64,000 nt of DNA, from positions 124,001 to 188,000 of the forward strand of contig NZ_PJRJ01000001.1 of NCBI RefSeq assembly GCF_003711395.1. Reading direction: 5' to 3'. A program made the position numbers and the translations under genes. A model generated the notes under the pieces. That model was not told where the DNA came from, made no database searches, and saw nothing but the letters and a program-made list of their open reading frames with translations. This DNA is from Acinetobacter sp. B51(2017) (GTDB taxonomy: Bacteria > Pseudomonadota > Gammaproteobacteria > Pseudomonadales > Moraxellaceae). The stretch's first letter is position 1, and each line of letters begins with the position of its first letter. Positions 1 to 9,272 of this stretch are shown here, piece by piece.

Positions 1-1206
1 TTGTACGTTACCAAATTCATCGCTCACTAAGACCAAAGAGCCTTTTGAGGTACGTAAAGTATTAATAGCATCAATTACTTTCATGGTTTCAAAGATATGA
101 ATCGGACGATGTAAACGAATCAGGGCTTTCATTTGCTCTTCATCATCAAGCACATCCAATAACTCTTTGGCACGTACAATACTCAAGACTTTATCTAAGC
201 TACCACGGCACACAGGGAATAAACTGTGCGGAACCGATAAAATCTTTTCACGAATCATTTCTGGCGAGTCATTTAAGTCCACCCATGAAATTTGACTACG
301 TGGTGTCATAATAGACGCAACAGAACGTTCAGCAAGGGTTAATACCCCACCAATCATATAACGCTCTTCATCAGCAAATGCTTCTTGCGCTTGTGAAGGA
401 TGTGCTTCGTCCTGAGTTTCAATTTTACCGCCCATTAATTTTAAAATGGAGTCAGCAGTACGATGACGTAATGGGATTTTCGCTGCATGTTTTGCCGTAT
501 TACGTAAACGATATTGGTTAAAACCTTCCATTAAGATGGCAACACCAATACCCGAATAAATATAGCCTTTTGGAATATGGAAACCAAAACCTTCGGCAAT
601 CAAGCTAATTCCGATTAACAACAGGAAGCTTAAACATAAGATCACGACTGTTGGATGACGGTTTACAAATGTAGTTAATGGTTTAGAAGCAACCAACATC
701 ACCACCATCGCGACAACCATAGCCACCATCATAATACGGATGTCATCGACCATCCCAATGGCAGTAATCACCGAATCTAGGGAAAATACCGCATCGAGCA
801 CCACAATTTGTGCCACTACAGCCGCAAAACCAGCGTACACCACTTTGTTGGTGTTACTTTTCACTTCTGGCTTGCCTTCCATCATTTCATGCAATTCGGA
901 AACAGCTTTATACAGCAAGAATAAGCCACCACCTAATAAAATCAGGTCTCGGCCAGAGAAACTATGTTCGAAGAGAGTAATCAGCGGTTGAGTTAAGGTC
1001 ACCAACCAAGAAATAGCGAACAAAAGACCCAAACGCATCACTAATGCGAGAGTTAAACCTAACACACGCGCTTTGTCACGTTGTTCTGGAGGAAGTTTAT
1101 CTGCCAAAATGGCAATAAAGACAAGGTTGTCAATACCTAAAACGATTTCTAATATAATTAAAGTTATTAAGCCAACCCAAATTCCCGGATCTAATAAAAA
1201 TTCCAT
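1..1206 (-). CDS. TerC-family membrane protein with CBS-pair domain (C-terminus cut by window edge)
   Basis: Translating the minus strand from ATG at 1206 gives 402 residues without a stop, so the C-terminus lies outside the window. The first 210 residues or so form a TerC-type integral membrane domain: hydrophobic helices with the acidic signatures EIVLGIDN near residue 20 and DAVFSLDS near residue 135. A soluble part follows, beginning around [16 protein letters not shown] and resembling the CorC/CBS-pair region of YegH/YoaE proteins. TerC proteins are linked to metal (Mn or tellurite) handling; the substrate here is not known. The gene diverges from the MarR gene at 1635. Confidence 0.85.
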   Translation of the reverse strand, partial: MEFLLDPGIWVGLITLIILEIVLGIDNLVFIAILADKLPPEQRDKARVLGLTLALVMRLGLLFAISWLVTLTQPLITLFEHSFSGRDLILLGGGLFLLYKAVSELHEMMEGKPEVKSNTNKVVYAGFAAVVAQIVVLDAVFSLDSVITAIGMVDDIRIMMVAMVVAMVVMLVASKPLTTFVNRHPTVVILCLSFLLLIGISLIAEGFGFHIPKGYIYSGIGVAILMEGFNQYRLRNTAKHAAKIPLRHRTADSILKLMGGKIETQDEAHPSQAQEAFADEERYMIGGVLTLAERSVASIMTPRSQISWVDLNDSPEMIREKILSVPHSLFPVCRGSLDKVLSIVRAKELLDVLDDEEQMKALIRLHRPIHIFETMKVIDAINTLRTSKGSLVLVSDEFGNVQ

Positions 1207-1634
1207 TAGTCAAGAACTCCAGTTTGATAAGCTGAAATCGTAAGTGTGGGCAAACATGCTCCCGGCGACGGATCCATTCAATAATGACCTTTGCAACTAA
1301 AGATAATTTCATTATGCATAAACTGCCGCTGTTGTAATTATATTTTTTATATTTTTTATTTAAATGTGTGATCTATTACACGCTAAGCCACGTATTTTTG
1401 CTCTAAAAAGCGCTTATTTTTAATTGATTTATCTAGAAACCCCTTAAACAAGGGATCACATCTGCAAGCACAAGCTTGTATACTCAAATCTCTCGCCCAA
1501 GCTGGGTAGCACTAAGCTGCGTATTTCGCCTTTAAATGCAAAAAAATCTATATGGCAACTTGAGTTTTCACATAAAATAACAAATAATTGTGACGCAATT
1601 AAAATTAAAATACCGGTAACAGGAATAACATCAC
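1207..1634. other. 428-bp divergent intergenic region (terC-like / marR)
   Basis: No credible gene. The marR promoter and operator sit at its right end (1560-1601). Two small hairpins are visible: CCCTT-AAAC-AAGGG at 1441-1454 and CAAGC-ACAA-GCTTG at 1465-1478. The leader of the TerC-like gene has no recognisable GGGGAGUAG element of the Mn-sensing yybP-ykoY riboswitch. Confidence 0.5.
1560..1601 (+). promoter_or_regulatory. marR promoter with palindromic operator over the -10
   Basis: A plausible sigma-70 promoter is TTGAGT (1560-1565), 17-bp spacer, AATAAT (1583-1588). A perfect inverted repeat TAATTG-N5-CAATTA (1585-1601) overlaps the -10 and the likely transcription start, 33 bp before the marR ATG. 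MarR dimers typically bind such 16-20 bp palindromes, so autorepression is inferred. Confidence 0.6.
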
Positions 1635-2099
1635 ATGACTAAAAAATACGCCAAATTTTTACCTTCCTCGCATAATACAAATTTTGAGGATTTTCCTTTT
1701 TATTGGATCATGCAAGTTCATGCACAATATGTTAACAATGTCGATCATACTCTAAAAAAATATGGCTTAGACAATTCACGTCGTCGTATTTTAGTGGCGC
1801 TGCAAAGTAAACCTAATGCCAGCGTCTCCGATTTATCGCAAATGGTGGTGTCAAAAATGTCGACTACCACTAAAATCATTTATCGCTTAAAAGATGAAGG
1901 TCTAGTCGACACCTACTCTTGCGAAGATGATGCACGAATTACGCGTGTAGTTTTAACCCAAAAAGGCTTAGAGATGACAGAGAAAGTCAATGACTTAACG
2001 GGTATTGTACTGGAACAATCTTTTGATGGCTTAACGCCATTACAAATTGAAAAGATGATGGACAGCTTAAAACAGATCTTTAAAAACTTAGCCCATTAA
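1635..2099 (+). CDS. MarR family transcriptional regulator
   Basis: This is a 154-residue protein, the usual MarR length. A winged helix-turn-helix occupies about residues 40-115, including the recognition-helix stretch SKMSTTTKIIYRLKDEGLV and the wing EDDARITRVVLTQKG, which carries the conserved D-x-R of the wing. MarR proteins bind palindromes as dimers and are released by small ligands. The ligand and targets here are unknown. The gene stands alone, divergent from the TerC-like gene and convergent with the SRAP gene. A matching palindrome lies over its own promoter, so autoregulation is likely. Confidence 0.9.
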   Translation: MTKKYAKFLPSSHNTNFEDFPFYWIMQVHAQYVNNVDHTLKKYGLDNSRRRILVALQSKPNASVSDLSQMVVSKMSTTTKIIYRLKDEGLVDTYSCEDDARITRVVLTQKGLEMTEKVNDLTGIVLEQSFDGLTPLQIEKMMDSLKQIFKNLAH

Positions 2100-2109
2100 T
2101 CTTTTTCTT

Positions 2110-2775
2110 TTATAGTGCATCGAAAAAGTTGAGTTGCGGACTCACTTTTTCGATTTTTGCTTTAGGTACATGTGAACACTCAAACTCTTCCACGGGAAAA
2201 CCCAGCACAAAATGGCTTAAATTGGGCTGCTTTAAGCTCAACCATTCATCTAAGCGCGCTTCAGGAATGATGATCACTGAACGTTTAATTGGACCAGGTT
2301 CATGAAAGTCTTTCATCATTGGATGGTCAATCGCATCCATCGTGATCATGCTGGTTGAACGCACGATTTCATCCCCTAATTTGCAAATCTCATACAGCGC
2401 AGCAATATAAAAACCTCTGCTATCACGACGGCGTACTCCCCAACGCTGCGGCTTGCCATCGATATATTTAGACTCATAAAACTCATGTACCGGAATCACG
2501 CCAAATTTGCATTTGGCTGCGGCTTCAGCAAAGCTAGGTTTTTGTAATAAGGTTTCGTTACGCGCATTATAGGTCCGTGTGGCAATCGTTTTATCTTCAG
2601 CCCATTTAGGAATTAAGCCAAAATTAACTTCACGCCATTCTAAACCTTGCGCAGATTTAAACAGCAAGGGTAAGGCATAATGAGGGTATACCTCATCTAG
2701 GTATTCAAATGGAATGTCTGGTAAATTCAGCTCACGCTGTTGGGCGCGAGTTAATGGTTTAAAGTTGGCACACAT
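2110..2775 (-). CDS. SRAP domain protein (YedK/HMCES-like abasic-site shield)
   Basis: SRAP proteins cross-link to abasic sites in single-stranded DNA through an N-terminal cysteine. The frame can be read from a TTG at 2796, but the family requires Cys2 after Met removal. I therefore place the start at ATG 2775, giving MCANF and 221 residues. Conserved candidates are Asn73 (ARNET), Glu101 (HEFYE) and His158 (DFHEPGP), matching the Asn/Glu/His set of YedK. The usual YEWK motif reads YESK here. The gene is convergent with marR. Just upstream, a perfect 14-bp inverted repeat flanks a TATAAT (2785-2828), suggesting tight control. Confidence 0.9.
   Translation of the reverse strand: MCANFKPLTRAQQRELNLPDIPFEYLDEVYPHYALPLLFKSAQGLEWREVNFGLIPKWAEDKTIATRTYNARNETLLQKPSFAEAAAKCKFGVIPVHEFYESKYIDGKPQRWGVRRRDSRGFYIAALYEICKLGDEIVRSTSMITMDAIDHPMMKDFHEPGPIKRSVIIIPEARLDEWLSLKQPNLSHFVLGFPVEEFECSHVPKAKIEKVSPQLNFFDAL
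2119..2154 (+). terminator. Inverted repeat and T-run, probable marR terminator inside the SRAP 3' end
   Basis: ATCGAAAAAGT (2119-2129) pairs perfectly with ACTTTTTCGAT (2144-2154) across a 14-nt loop and is followed by TTTT on the plus strand. It lies 20 bp past the marR stop, within the last codons of the convergent SRAP gene. Confidence 0.5.
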
Positions 2776-2784
2776 CTTCAAACA

Positions 2785-2828
2785 CCTATACAACACTTGC
2801 CTTATTATAACCTGAAGTGTTGTATAGG
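2785..2828 (-). promoter_or_regulatory. Perfect 14-bp inverted repeat flanking the SRAP gene -10 box
   Basis: CCTATACAACACTT (2785-2798) and its exact reverse complement (2815-2828) enclose a 16-bp spacer. On the minus strand the spacer contains a consensus TATAAT (2809-2804). The SRAP ATG is at 2775. No T-run follows on the minus strand, so this does not look like a terminator of the upstream aldehyde dehydrogenase gene. An operator is the better reading; the binding protein is unknown. Confidence 0.55.
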
Positions 2829-2839
2829 CTTAGGCTTTT

Positions 2840-4282
2840 TTATTGTGGTATGGTCAGCCAATGGGTACGGGTAAATTCTTCAAAAATCCAACGTCCATTA
2901 AAACGCCCCAGCCCTGAATTTTTTTCACCACCAAAGGGTGCATTAGCATGATCAGCCACCGTAATGCCATTAATATGGGTCATTCCTGCATCAATTTTTT
3001 CAGCAAACATTTGAGCACGTTGAATGTTTTGGCTGCATACAGCACTCGACAAACCAAATTCAGTATTGTTGGCTAAATCTAGCGCATGTTGTTCATTTGT
3101 GGCTTTTATAATCGGTAAGATGGGGCCAAAGCTTTCTTGCTGCGCAATCTCAAAGTATGGATCCACATGGGTAAAGACATGTGGGGCAACAACATTGCCG
3201 TGAATACCCCCTTCATAAACTAATTCAGCACCTAAGTTCTGAGCATGTTGAATGATCGCTTGATGCTTACTCACTTGAGATTGATTGATAATCGGACCAA
3301 TCACAGTGTCTGCTAAATTTGGATCCCCCACTGGAATCTTGGCCACAGCCTCAAGCAGCTTTTCCACATATGCATCATGAAGCTTTTCATCCACAATCAC
3401 GCGATTAGTACTCATACAAATTTGGCCTTGGTGCATAAAACGCCCCATGACCGTTAACTCAACCGCTAAATCAAGATCTGCATCATCTAAAATAACCAAA
3501 GGCGCATTACCACCAAGTTCCAAAGCCAAGCGTTTAATCCGCGAACTGGCGAGCGCTTTGCTGCCTACACCTTGCCCTACTTCGGTAGAACCAGTAAAAG
3601 AGATCAGTTTAGGCGTAGGATGCTCGACAAAATAGTCACCAATTTCACGGCCACTTCCCACTACCACATTGAGCACCCCACTTGGCGCACCAGCTTCTTC
3701 AAATAATTTTGCCAATAATGTGCCGCCAGTGACAGGGGTATCACTGGCCGGTTTTAGCACCACGGTATTGCCACAGGCAATTGCTGTCACCACTGAACGC
3801 ATAGACAAATGAAATGGGAAATTCCATGGGCTAATCACCGCAATAACGCCTAAAGGTTTACGTAGGACATAACTTTGACGGCTTGGGTCTTGGCTGCTTA
3901 AACGTTCTTGCTTAAACCAATCTGGAAATTGCGCGCTATATTGAATGATGCCCAATGCTGCATCGACTTCAATATTGGCTTTCATACGTGTGCTACCCGA
4001 TTCATTAATCAACCATTGCACAATCTCTTCACGGCGTTTTTGAATAATTTGGGCTAAATTCTCAATGATTTTGACTCGCGTCACTGTGCTGTTTAATACC
4101 CCTTGACGAAATGTCAATGACGCAGCGGTATAGGCTGTATCCACATCATCACTATTGGCACATTGAAATTTAAAAATCTGAGTTTGCTGATAAGGATTAA
4201 TATTATCAATATGATGAGTTGAGTTGCCAATTTGCCATTCGCCAGCAATAAATTGTTGATTTAAATTATGGTAAGCCTGCAT
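2840..4282 (-). CDS. NAD(P)-dependent aldehyde dehydrogenase family protein
   Basis: A 480-residue class 3-like aldehyde dehydrogenase, full length for the family. Visible motifs are SPWNFPFHLS (cofactor-binding loop), FTGSTEVGQGVG (Rossmann turn), LELGGNAP with the general-base Glu, GQICMSTNR with the catalytic Cys, and ESFGPILPI near the C-terminus. It should oxidise an aldehyde to an acid in the cytoplasm. The family resemblance is to vanillin/benzaldehyde-type enzymes, but the substrate cannot be read from sequence. AAGGA precedes the ATG at a good distance. It lies between glcB and the SRAP gene and appears monocistronic. Confidence 0.9.
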   Translation of the reverse strand: MQAYHNLNQQFIAGEWQIGNSTHHIDNINPYQQTQIFKFQCANSDDVDTAYTAASLTFRQGVLNSTVTRVKIIENLAQIIQKRREEIVQWLINESGSTRMKANIEVDAALGIIQYSAQFPDWFKQERLSSQDPSRQSYVLRKPLGVIAVISPWNFPFHLSMRSVVTAIACGNTVVLKPASDTPVTGGTLLAKLFEEAGAPSGVLNVVVGSGREIGDYFVEHPTPKLISFTGSTEVGQGVGSKALASSRIKRLALELGGNAPLVILDDADLDLAVELTVMGRFMHQGQICMSTNRVIVDEKLHDAYVEKLLEAVAKIPVGDPNLADTVIGPIINQSQVSKHQAIIQHAQNLGAELVYEGGIHGNVVAPHVFTHVDPYFEIAQQESFGPILPIIKATNEQHALDLANNTEFGLSSAVCSQNIQRAQMFAEKIDAGMTHINGITVADHANAPFGGEKNSGLGRFNGRWIFEEFTRTHWLTIPQ

Positions 4283-4402
4283 TGTGATCTTCCTTAGCTT
4301 TTATCTCTATTCACTTTAACAGAAGCACCAAAAACTGCGTATCTCTGCCACGATTTATTACTTGTTTATACATATTGCTAAACAGTGATACGCAAGGCAT
4401 AA

Positions 4403-4428
4403 AAAAAAGCCTCCGAAGAGGCTTTTTT
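4403..4428 (-). terminator. glcB rho-independent terminator
   Basis: The stem AAAAAAGCCTC (4403-4413) / GAGGCTTTTTT (4418-4428) with a CGAA loop begins 12 bp past the glcB stop and ends in a T-run on the minus strand. Confidence 0.85.
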
Positions 4429-4440
4429 AATTACATAGGT

Positions 4441-6606
4441 TTAGTCACCTGTATAACCTTTTAATTTTAAACGCGCGGCGTGTAGTAATGGCTCTGTGTA
4501 ACCAGCAGGTTGTTCACCGCCTTTAAAGATCAAATCAGATGCTGCTTGGAAGGCAATATTATTGGCAAGGTCAGCAGACATTGGCGTGTAAAGTGGATCA
4601 TTGGCATTTTGCTCATCCACGATTTTTGCCATACGCGCCATGACATCGTCAACTTGTGCACGCGTTACGATACCGTGACGTAACCAGTTAGCAACGTGCT
4701 GAGAAGAAATACGTAATGTTGCACGGTCTTCCATTAAGCCTACATCGTTGATGTCAGGTACTTTTGAACAACCTACACCTAAATCTACCCAACGCACCAC
4801 ATAACCTAAGATCCCTTGGCAGTTGTTTTCTAGCTCTTTGAGCTTTTCTTCTTCTGTCCAATTGGTGTCTTTGGCAAGTGGCGGCGTTAACAAATCATCT
4901 AGTGGAAGTGCTTCAGTGGCAAGCAATTCTTGTTGACGATTTGCTACATTGATTTGGTGGTAGTGAATCGCGTGAATCACCGCACCTGTTGGTGATGGTA
5001 CCCATGCACAGCTTGCGCCTGCTTCAGGATGTTCAGTTTTGGTTTTGTACATGTCAAGCAGCATGTCTGGTTTTGGCCACATGCCTTTACCAATTTGCGC
5101 TTTACCACGTAGACCTGTTTGTAGACCCACCATCACGTTGCGGTTTTCGTAGGCTGGGAACCAAATTTGACCTTTGATTTCGCCTTTGCGTACGAATGGA
5201 CCTGCTTCCATAAAGGTATGAATTTCATCACCAGTACGGTCCATGAAACCTGTATTAATGAAGATGGTACGATCTTTCGCCTGCGCAATACAATTCTTTA
5301 AGTTTACAGATGTGCGACGCTCTTCATCCATGATACCGATTTTTAAAGTTTTCGCAGGTAGACCCAGCGCTTGTTCGGCACGTTCAAATAATTCAACCGC
5401 AAATGCCACTTCTTCAGGACCATGCATTTTTGGCTTCACGATATACATTGAACCTTTACGCGAGTTCTTAATCGTGTTTTCACCACGGATATCCGCAATA
5501 GTTAATAACGGTGTTACTAACGCATCCATAATCCCTTCATAGATTTCTTGACCATCTACAAGGATCGCAGGATTGGTCATCAAGTGACCCACGTTACGCA
5601 GCAACATCAATGAACGACCGTGAACTTTAGTTTCACCACCCTCAAGATTTTTGAAAGTACGGTCAGCATTGAGTTTACGCGTTACTGTTTTACCATTTTT
5701 CTCAATTGATTCTTCAAGCGTACCGCGCATTAAGCCTAACCAGTTACGGTAGCCTTCCACTTTCTCTTCAGCATCAACCGCAGCAACAGAGTCTTCTAAG
5801 TCTTGAATGGTCGTAACCGCTGCTTCTAAAACAACGTCTTTTACACCAGCCGCGTCTGTTTGACCAATTGCACTTGTTGCGTCAATTTGAATAATCGCAT
5901 GTAGACCGTTGTTTTTAAGCACAACTTCTGTTGGTGCAGTAGCTTCGCCGTTAAAGCCCACAAATTTAGCTGCATCAGCAACGGTTGTGGTTGAGCCATC
6001 TTTTAAAGTAACAACAAGTGCATTGCCTTCAACAGCATATTTTGTTGCATCGGCATGTGAACCATTTGCCAATGGGAAAGTTTCGTCTAAATAGTTTTTT
6101 GCAAAGGCAATTACTTTTTCACCACGTTTCGGGTTATAGCCTTTAGACTTTTCTGCGCCATCTTCTTCCGAGATCACATCAAAACCGTAAAGTGCGTCGT
6201 ATAAAGAGCCCCAACGTGCATTGGCTGCATTTAAGCAGTAACGCGCATTACGTACAGGTACAACCAGCTGTGGGCCTGCAATAGTCGCAATTTCTTCGTC
6301 GACATTTTCTGTCGTAATTTGGAAATCTTCTACTTCTGGTAATAAGTAGCCAATTTCAGTTAAGAAAGCTTTGTAAGCTTCTAATTCAAATGTGTTATTA
6401 CGGTGCCACTCATCAATTTGTGCTTGAATTTGGTCACGCTTAGCCAAGAGTGCTGTGTTTTTTGGACTAAGATCGACAACGACTTGTTCGAAGTTGCTCC
6501 AATAAGTCTCGCTGTCGAGACCTGAACCTGGTAGTGCTTCATTTTCGATGAAATCGTAAAGTTCTTTAGCAATCGCTAACTTGCCTTTTTGAATACGTGC
6601 AGTCAT
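4441..6606 (-). CDS. glcB: Malate synthase G
   Basis: 721 residues, the normal size of the large monomeric malate synthase G (about 720), which condenses glyoxylate with acetyl-CoA to malate in the glyoxylate shunt. Recognisable segments are [14 protein letters not shown], the catalytic-core stretch [29 protein letters not shown], and [18 protein letters not shown]. The Asp used as general base in this family lies in the late segment (WLRHGIVT onward). It supports growth on acetate and other C2 sources, which fits the ethanol/aldehyde oxidation genes at 46-52 kb. A hairpin terminator follows directly. Confidence 0.97.
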   Translation of the reverse strand: MTARIQKGKLAIAKELYDFIENEALPGSGLDSETYWSNFEQVVVDLSPKNTALLAKRDQIQAQIDEWHRNNTFELEAYKAFLTEIGYLLPEVEDFQITTENVDEEIATIAGPQLVVPVRNARYCLNAANARWGSLYDALYGFDVISEEDGAEKSKGYNPKRGEKVIAFAKNYLDETFPLANGSHADATKYAVEGNALVVTLKDGSTTTVADAAKFVGFNGEATAPTEVVLKNNGLHAIIQIDATSAIGQTDAAGVKDVVLEAAVTTIQDLEDSVAAVDAEEKVEGYRNWLGLMRGTLEESIEKNGKTVTRKLNADRTFKNLEGGETKVHGRSLMLLRNVGHLMTNPAILVDGQEIYEGIMDALVTPLLTIADIRGENTIKNSRKGSMYIVKPKMHGPEEVAFAVELFERAEQALGLPAKTLKIGIMDEERRTSVNLKNCIAQAKDRTIFINTGFMDRTGDEIHTFMEAGPFVRKGEIKGQIWFPAYENRNVMVGLQTGLRGKAQIGKGMWPKPDMLLDMYKTKTEHPEAGASCAWVPSPTGAVIHAIHYHQINVANRQQELLATEALPLDDLLTPPLAKDTNWTEEEKLKELENNCQGILGYVVRWVDLGVGCSKVPDINDVGLMEDRATLRISSQHVANWLRHGIVTRAQVDDVMARMAKIVDEQNANDPLYTPMSADLANNIAFQAASDLIFKGGEQPAGYTEPLLHAARLKLKGYTGD

Positions 6607-6868
6607 TGTCTTTCCTGATATTGCTATTTTTTATTCCAAGAGCTTCCGAGTATACCCATTTATACTGTTCTGAATAGGATTATTAATAAACAAAATAATG
6701 GGCATTTTTTAAACACAGTATTCGTTTATTAACATCATCAGAATGAATGCTCTTTTATAGTGTATAAAGTTTTTGAAATGTCTAAATTAGACTTAAGTTC
6801 AGATTTTCGTTTAAAAAACCATCGATAACGCAATTTTTTAGATTTATTTATATGTTATAAGTAAAAAA

Positions 6869-6886
6869 AAGCGCCCGTAGGCGCTT
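6869..6886 (-). terminator. zapE terminator
   Basis: AAGCGCC (6869-6875) / GGCGCTT (6880-6886) with a 4-nt loop, 5 bp past the zapE stop. It is followed on the minus strand by a run of eight T. The remaining sequence up to glcB (6607-6868) shows no gene. Confidence 0.8.
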
Positions 6887-6890
6887 AATT

Positions 6891-8027
6891 TTAAATTTCA
6901 GCTTTTTCAGGATTACTGTCTTGAATCTGACGATGTGCCGCATTTAAATAGTCATCGGACTGCATTTCGAGTAAACGTGAACGGGTACGTTCAATTTCAA
7001 AGGCGAGTTTTTCACCTGAATAAATATCAATAATATTATCTTCTGAGGTCAGCAATAATTTCACACCACGGTCATAAAACTCATCGACTAAATAAATAAA
7101 GCGACGTGTACCATCGGCCAAATAATCGGTCAAATGCGGAATATTGCTCACCAAAACGGTATTATAAATATTGGCAATTTCAATAAAATCAGCTGGGCTA
7201 CGTGGTTTTAAACATAAATCAGCAAAGTCACACCATAATACGTCTTCGGTATGCGCGATGGTCTGCACCTGACGATTGTTGATGACAATATCATCGCTCG
7301 ATTTGGCTTGGGTCTGCGTTAATGCATTAAAACGATCTTGCATCCAAGTTTCATGTTCGGCATTTAGTGGATATTTAAATAATTGCGCTTGTTTTAGCAC
7401 GCGTAAACGATAATCTACACCGGCATCGACATTTAAAATCACACAGTTTTGCTTGACCATTTCGATGGTTGGCATAAAACGATCACGATGGATGCCATTT
7501 TTATAGAGACCATCTGGGGCAATATTGGAGGTTGCCACCAAAGTAATGCCACGCTTAAATAATTTTTGGAATAAATCGCTTAAGATCATCGCATCTGTGA
7601 CATTCGACACGAAAAATTCATCAAAACAAATAATCACCGCATCTTTATAAATTTGATCAGCCACGATATCTAATGGGTTTTGCTGACCAGATAATTTGTT
7701 CAGTTCTTTATGCACATATTGCATAAAGTGATGGAAGTGCATACGGGTTTTACGACGAAATGGCACAGCATTATAAAACTGATCCATCAGCCAAGTTTTA
7801 CCACGCCCTACACCGCCCCACATATACACCCCTTGTGGTGCAGTTTGACGGCGAAAACGTGCAAATGGTTTTTTGGCGGCTTTATAACGTTGAATCAGTT
7901 CTTGCCAAACACGATCTAACTCATGCACAGCCTGTGCTTGCGCCTCATCAGGCATAAACTGCCCAGACGCTAAAGCTTGGGCATAGCGCTCTGCGGGCGA
8001 TAATGGGTTTGAAGTTAAGTCAGACAT
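6891..8027 (-). CDS. zapE: Cell division protein ZapE (AFG1-like ATPase)
   Basis: A 378-residue AFG1/ZapE-family P-loop ATPase. Walker A is GGVGRGKT at residues 71-78 and Walker B is VIICFDEFFV near 131-140. The family signatures YMWGGVGRGKTWLMDQFY, HFHHFM and the C-terminal RTRSRLLEM are present. In E. coli, ZapE acts at the divisome and destabilises FtsZ polymers late in division; this role is inferred by family. The gene stands alone, with its own terminator. Confidence 0.93.
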   Translation of the reverse strand: MSDLTSNPLSPAERYAQALASGQFMPDEAQAQAVHELDRVWQELIQRYKAAKKPFARFRRQTAPQGVYMWGGVGRGKTWLMDQFYNAVPFRRKTRMHFHHFMQYVHKELNKLSGQQNPLDIVADQIYKDAVIICFDEFFVSNVTDAMILSDLFQKLFKRGITLVATSNIAPDGLYKNGIHRDRFMPTIEMVKQNCVILNVDAGVDYRLRVLKQAQLFKYPLNAEHETWMQDRFNALTQTQAKSSDDIVINNRQVQTIAHTEDVLWCDFADLCLKPRSPADFIEIANIYNTVLVSNIPHLTDYLADGTRRFIYLVDEFYDRGVKLLLTSEDNIIDIYSGEKLAFEIERTRSRLLEMQSDDYLNAAHRQIQDSNPEKAEI

Positions 8028-8096
8028 ATCATTGCATACTATTTTGAGCTAACAGGAGTATAACCAAGATTGCGCTTGGCGCTATAACACTTTGGA

Positions 8097-9104
8097 TTAT
8101 TTATGGTATTGGCGCGGACTTTGTCCAAACCAACGTTTAAACGCATGATTAAAAGCTGCAGGTTCTGAATAACCGAGCAGCTCAGCAATCATTTCAATCG
8201 AATACTCTTTATATTCAATTAATTCTAAGGCTTTACCTTTCATAATCTGTTCACGAATATCTTTATAACTCCTACCCAGTTGTTGTAACTGATGTCTTAA
8301 AGTCCGCTCTGGAATTTGCAATACGTGTGCAGTTTGCGCCATGCTAGGCAACATGCCTTGCTGTAGTTCTAAATAATAATATACACGTTGTAATAGAACT
8401 GGCTCTTTTTCATCAATTTTTAATCGATTCATCTCACTCATACATTTATGCTCATAAGCTTTAAAAGTCATAGCATCTGCTGAGGGAATCTTTTTATCTA
8501 AAACTGCACAATCACACCAAAAAACTGCTTCACCACGGTCAAAAATTAAATGATCACCATAAACACGGGCATAATTTTCCATGAGCTCATCGGTTTCTGG
8601 GGCAAAAAATGGTAATTCAATAGCAAATTTTGGCACCTTTAAGCCCATGGTTTTATAAAGATCAGATAAAAACTTAAAGGTACTGGAGATTTCACAATGG
8701 GCACGTAATAAGCCTAAATCTGTACCTAGCTGCTCAGGCACATAACACAACCCGACACGATCAGCTTCAAAACGTAAACTCAACTGACCAGTTAAATGGG
8801 TTAAACGCTGATACTGAACTGCTTTTTCTAAGGCAATTTCTACTCGTTCACTGGTCACCAATAACATCAACAACGGGCCATAACCGACCAGATTATAGTG
8901 TTGACCAATCCACAAACCTAAAGCAGGATTCACATTTCTACCCACCACTTGCAGCAAATTCCACTCTAAACTGGGATGAATCACCGCACTACTTTGTAAG
9001 GACTCTGCTCTTAAGCCCACTGCATGTAATTTAGGATCAACCTCTAGACCTACCTTACGCATGCCTTGAATCAAGTACATCAGCCCTAAAATCGATCTCT
9101 TCAT
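8097..9104 (-). CDS. AraC family transcriptional regulator (arabinose-binding-like N-terminal domain)
   Basis: About 335-342 residues. The N-terminal 200 or so resemble the ligand domain of OruR-type AraC proteins. The last 100 form two helix-turn-helix units: QTAHVLQIPERTLRHQLQQ and IEMIAELLGYSEPAAFNHAF, ending in WFGQSPRQY. The start is uncertain. A GTG at 9125 sits right on an AGGGG, while ATG at 9104 has a weak Shine-Dalgarno; I give 9104. It diverges from the LysO-like exporter. The gap holds a TTTAATCTA direct repeat with 21-bp period, typical of AraC half-sites. A second AraC paralogue of similar design is at 54770. Confidence 0.88.
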   Translation of the reverse strand: MKRSILGLMYLIQGMRKVGLEVDPKLHAVGLRAESLQSSAVIHPSLEWNLLQVVGRNVNPALGLWIGQHYNLVGYGPLLMLLVTSERVEIALEKAVQYQRLTHLTGQLSLRFEADRVGLCYVPEQLGTDLGLLRAHCEISSTFKFLSDLYKTMGLKVPKFAIELPFFAPETDELMENYARVYGDHLIFDRGEAVFWCDCAVLDKKIPSADAMTFKAYEHKCMSEMNRLKIDEKEPVLLQRVYYYLELQQGMLPSMAQTAHVLQIPERTLRHQLQQLGRSYKDIREQIMKGKALELIEYKEYSIEMIAELLGYSEPAAFNHAFKRWFGQSPRQYHK

Positions 9105-9193
9105 AATTTTGCCACAGCTAAACACCCCTTACGTTTTTACGCTATTTTATGCTGTTTGAACATTGCCGAAATGATCACTTTTAAGTGTAACTG

Positions 9194-9223
9194 TTTAATC
9201 TACGTACAAAGTTATTTAATCTA
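9194..9223. promoter_or_regulatory. Direct repeat with 21-bp period, candidate AraC-type operator
   Basis: TTTAATCTA occurs at 9194-9202 and again at 9215-9223, exactly two helical turns apart, in the 168-bp gap between the AraC gene and lysO. AraC-family proteins commonly bind tandem half-sites with 21-bp periodicity. Confidence 0.5.
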
Positions 9224-9272
9224 ATGCTCAAGCTCAGTATCATAGCTTAAGATTTTTTTTCTGCACTTTTAT

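Noticed and set aside
1130..1312. 60-codon frame opposite the TerC-like start region
   Set aside because: Overlaps the TerC-like coding sequence and its leader; no supporting features.
1207..1350. Possible yybP-ykoY Mn riboswitch in front of the TerC-like gene
   Set aside because: The family suggested it, but the conserved GGGGAGUAG loop and its partner are not present.
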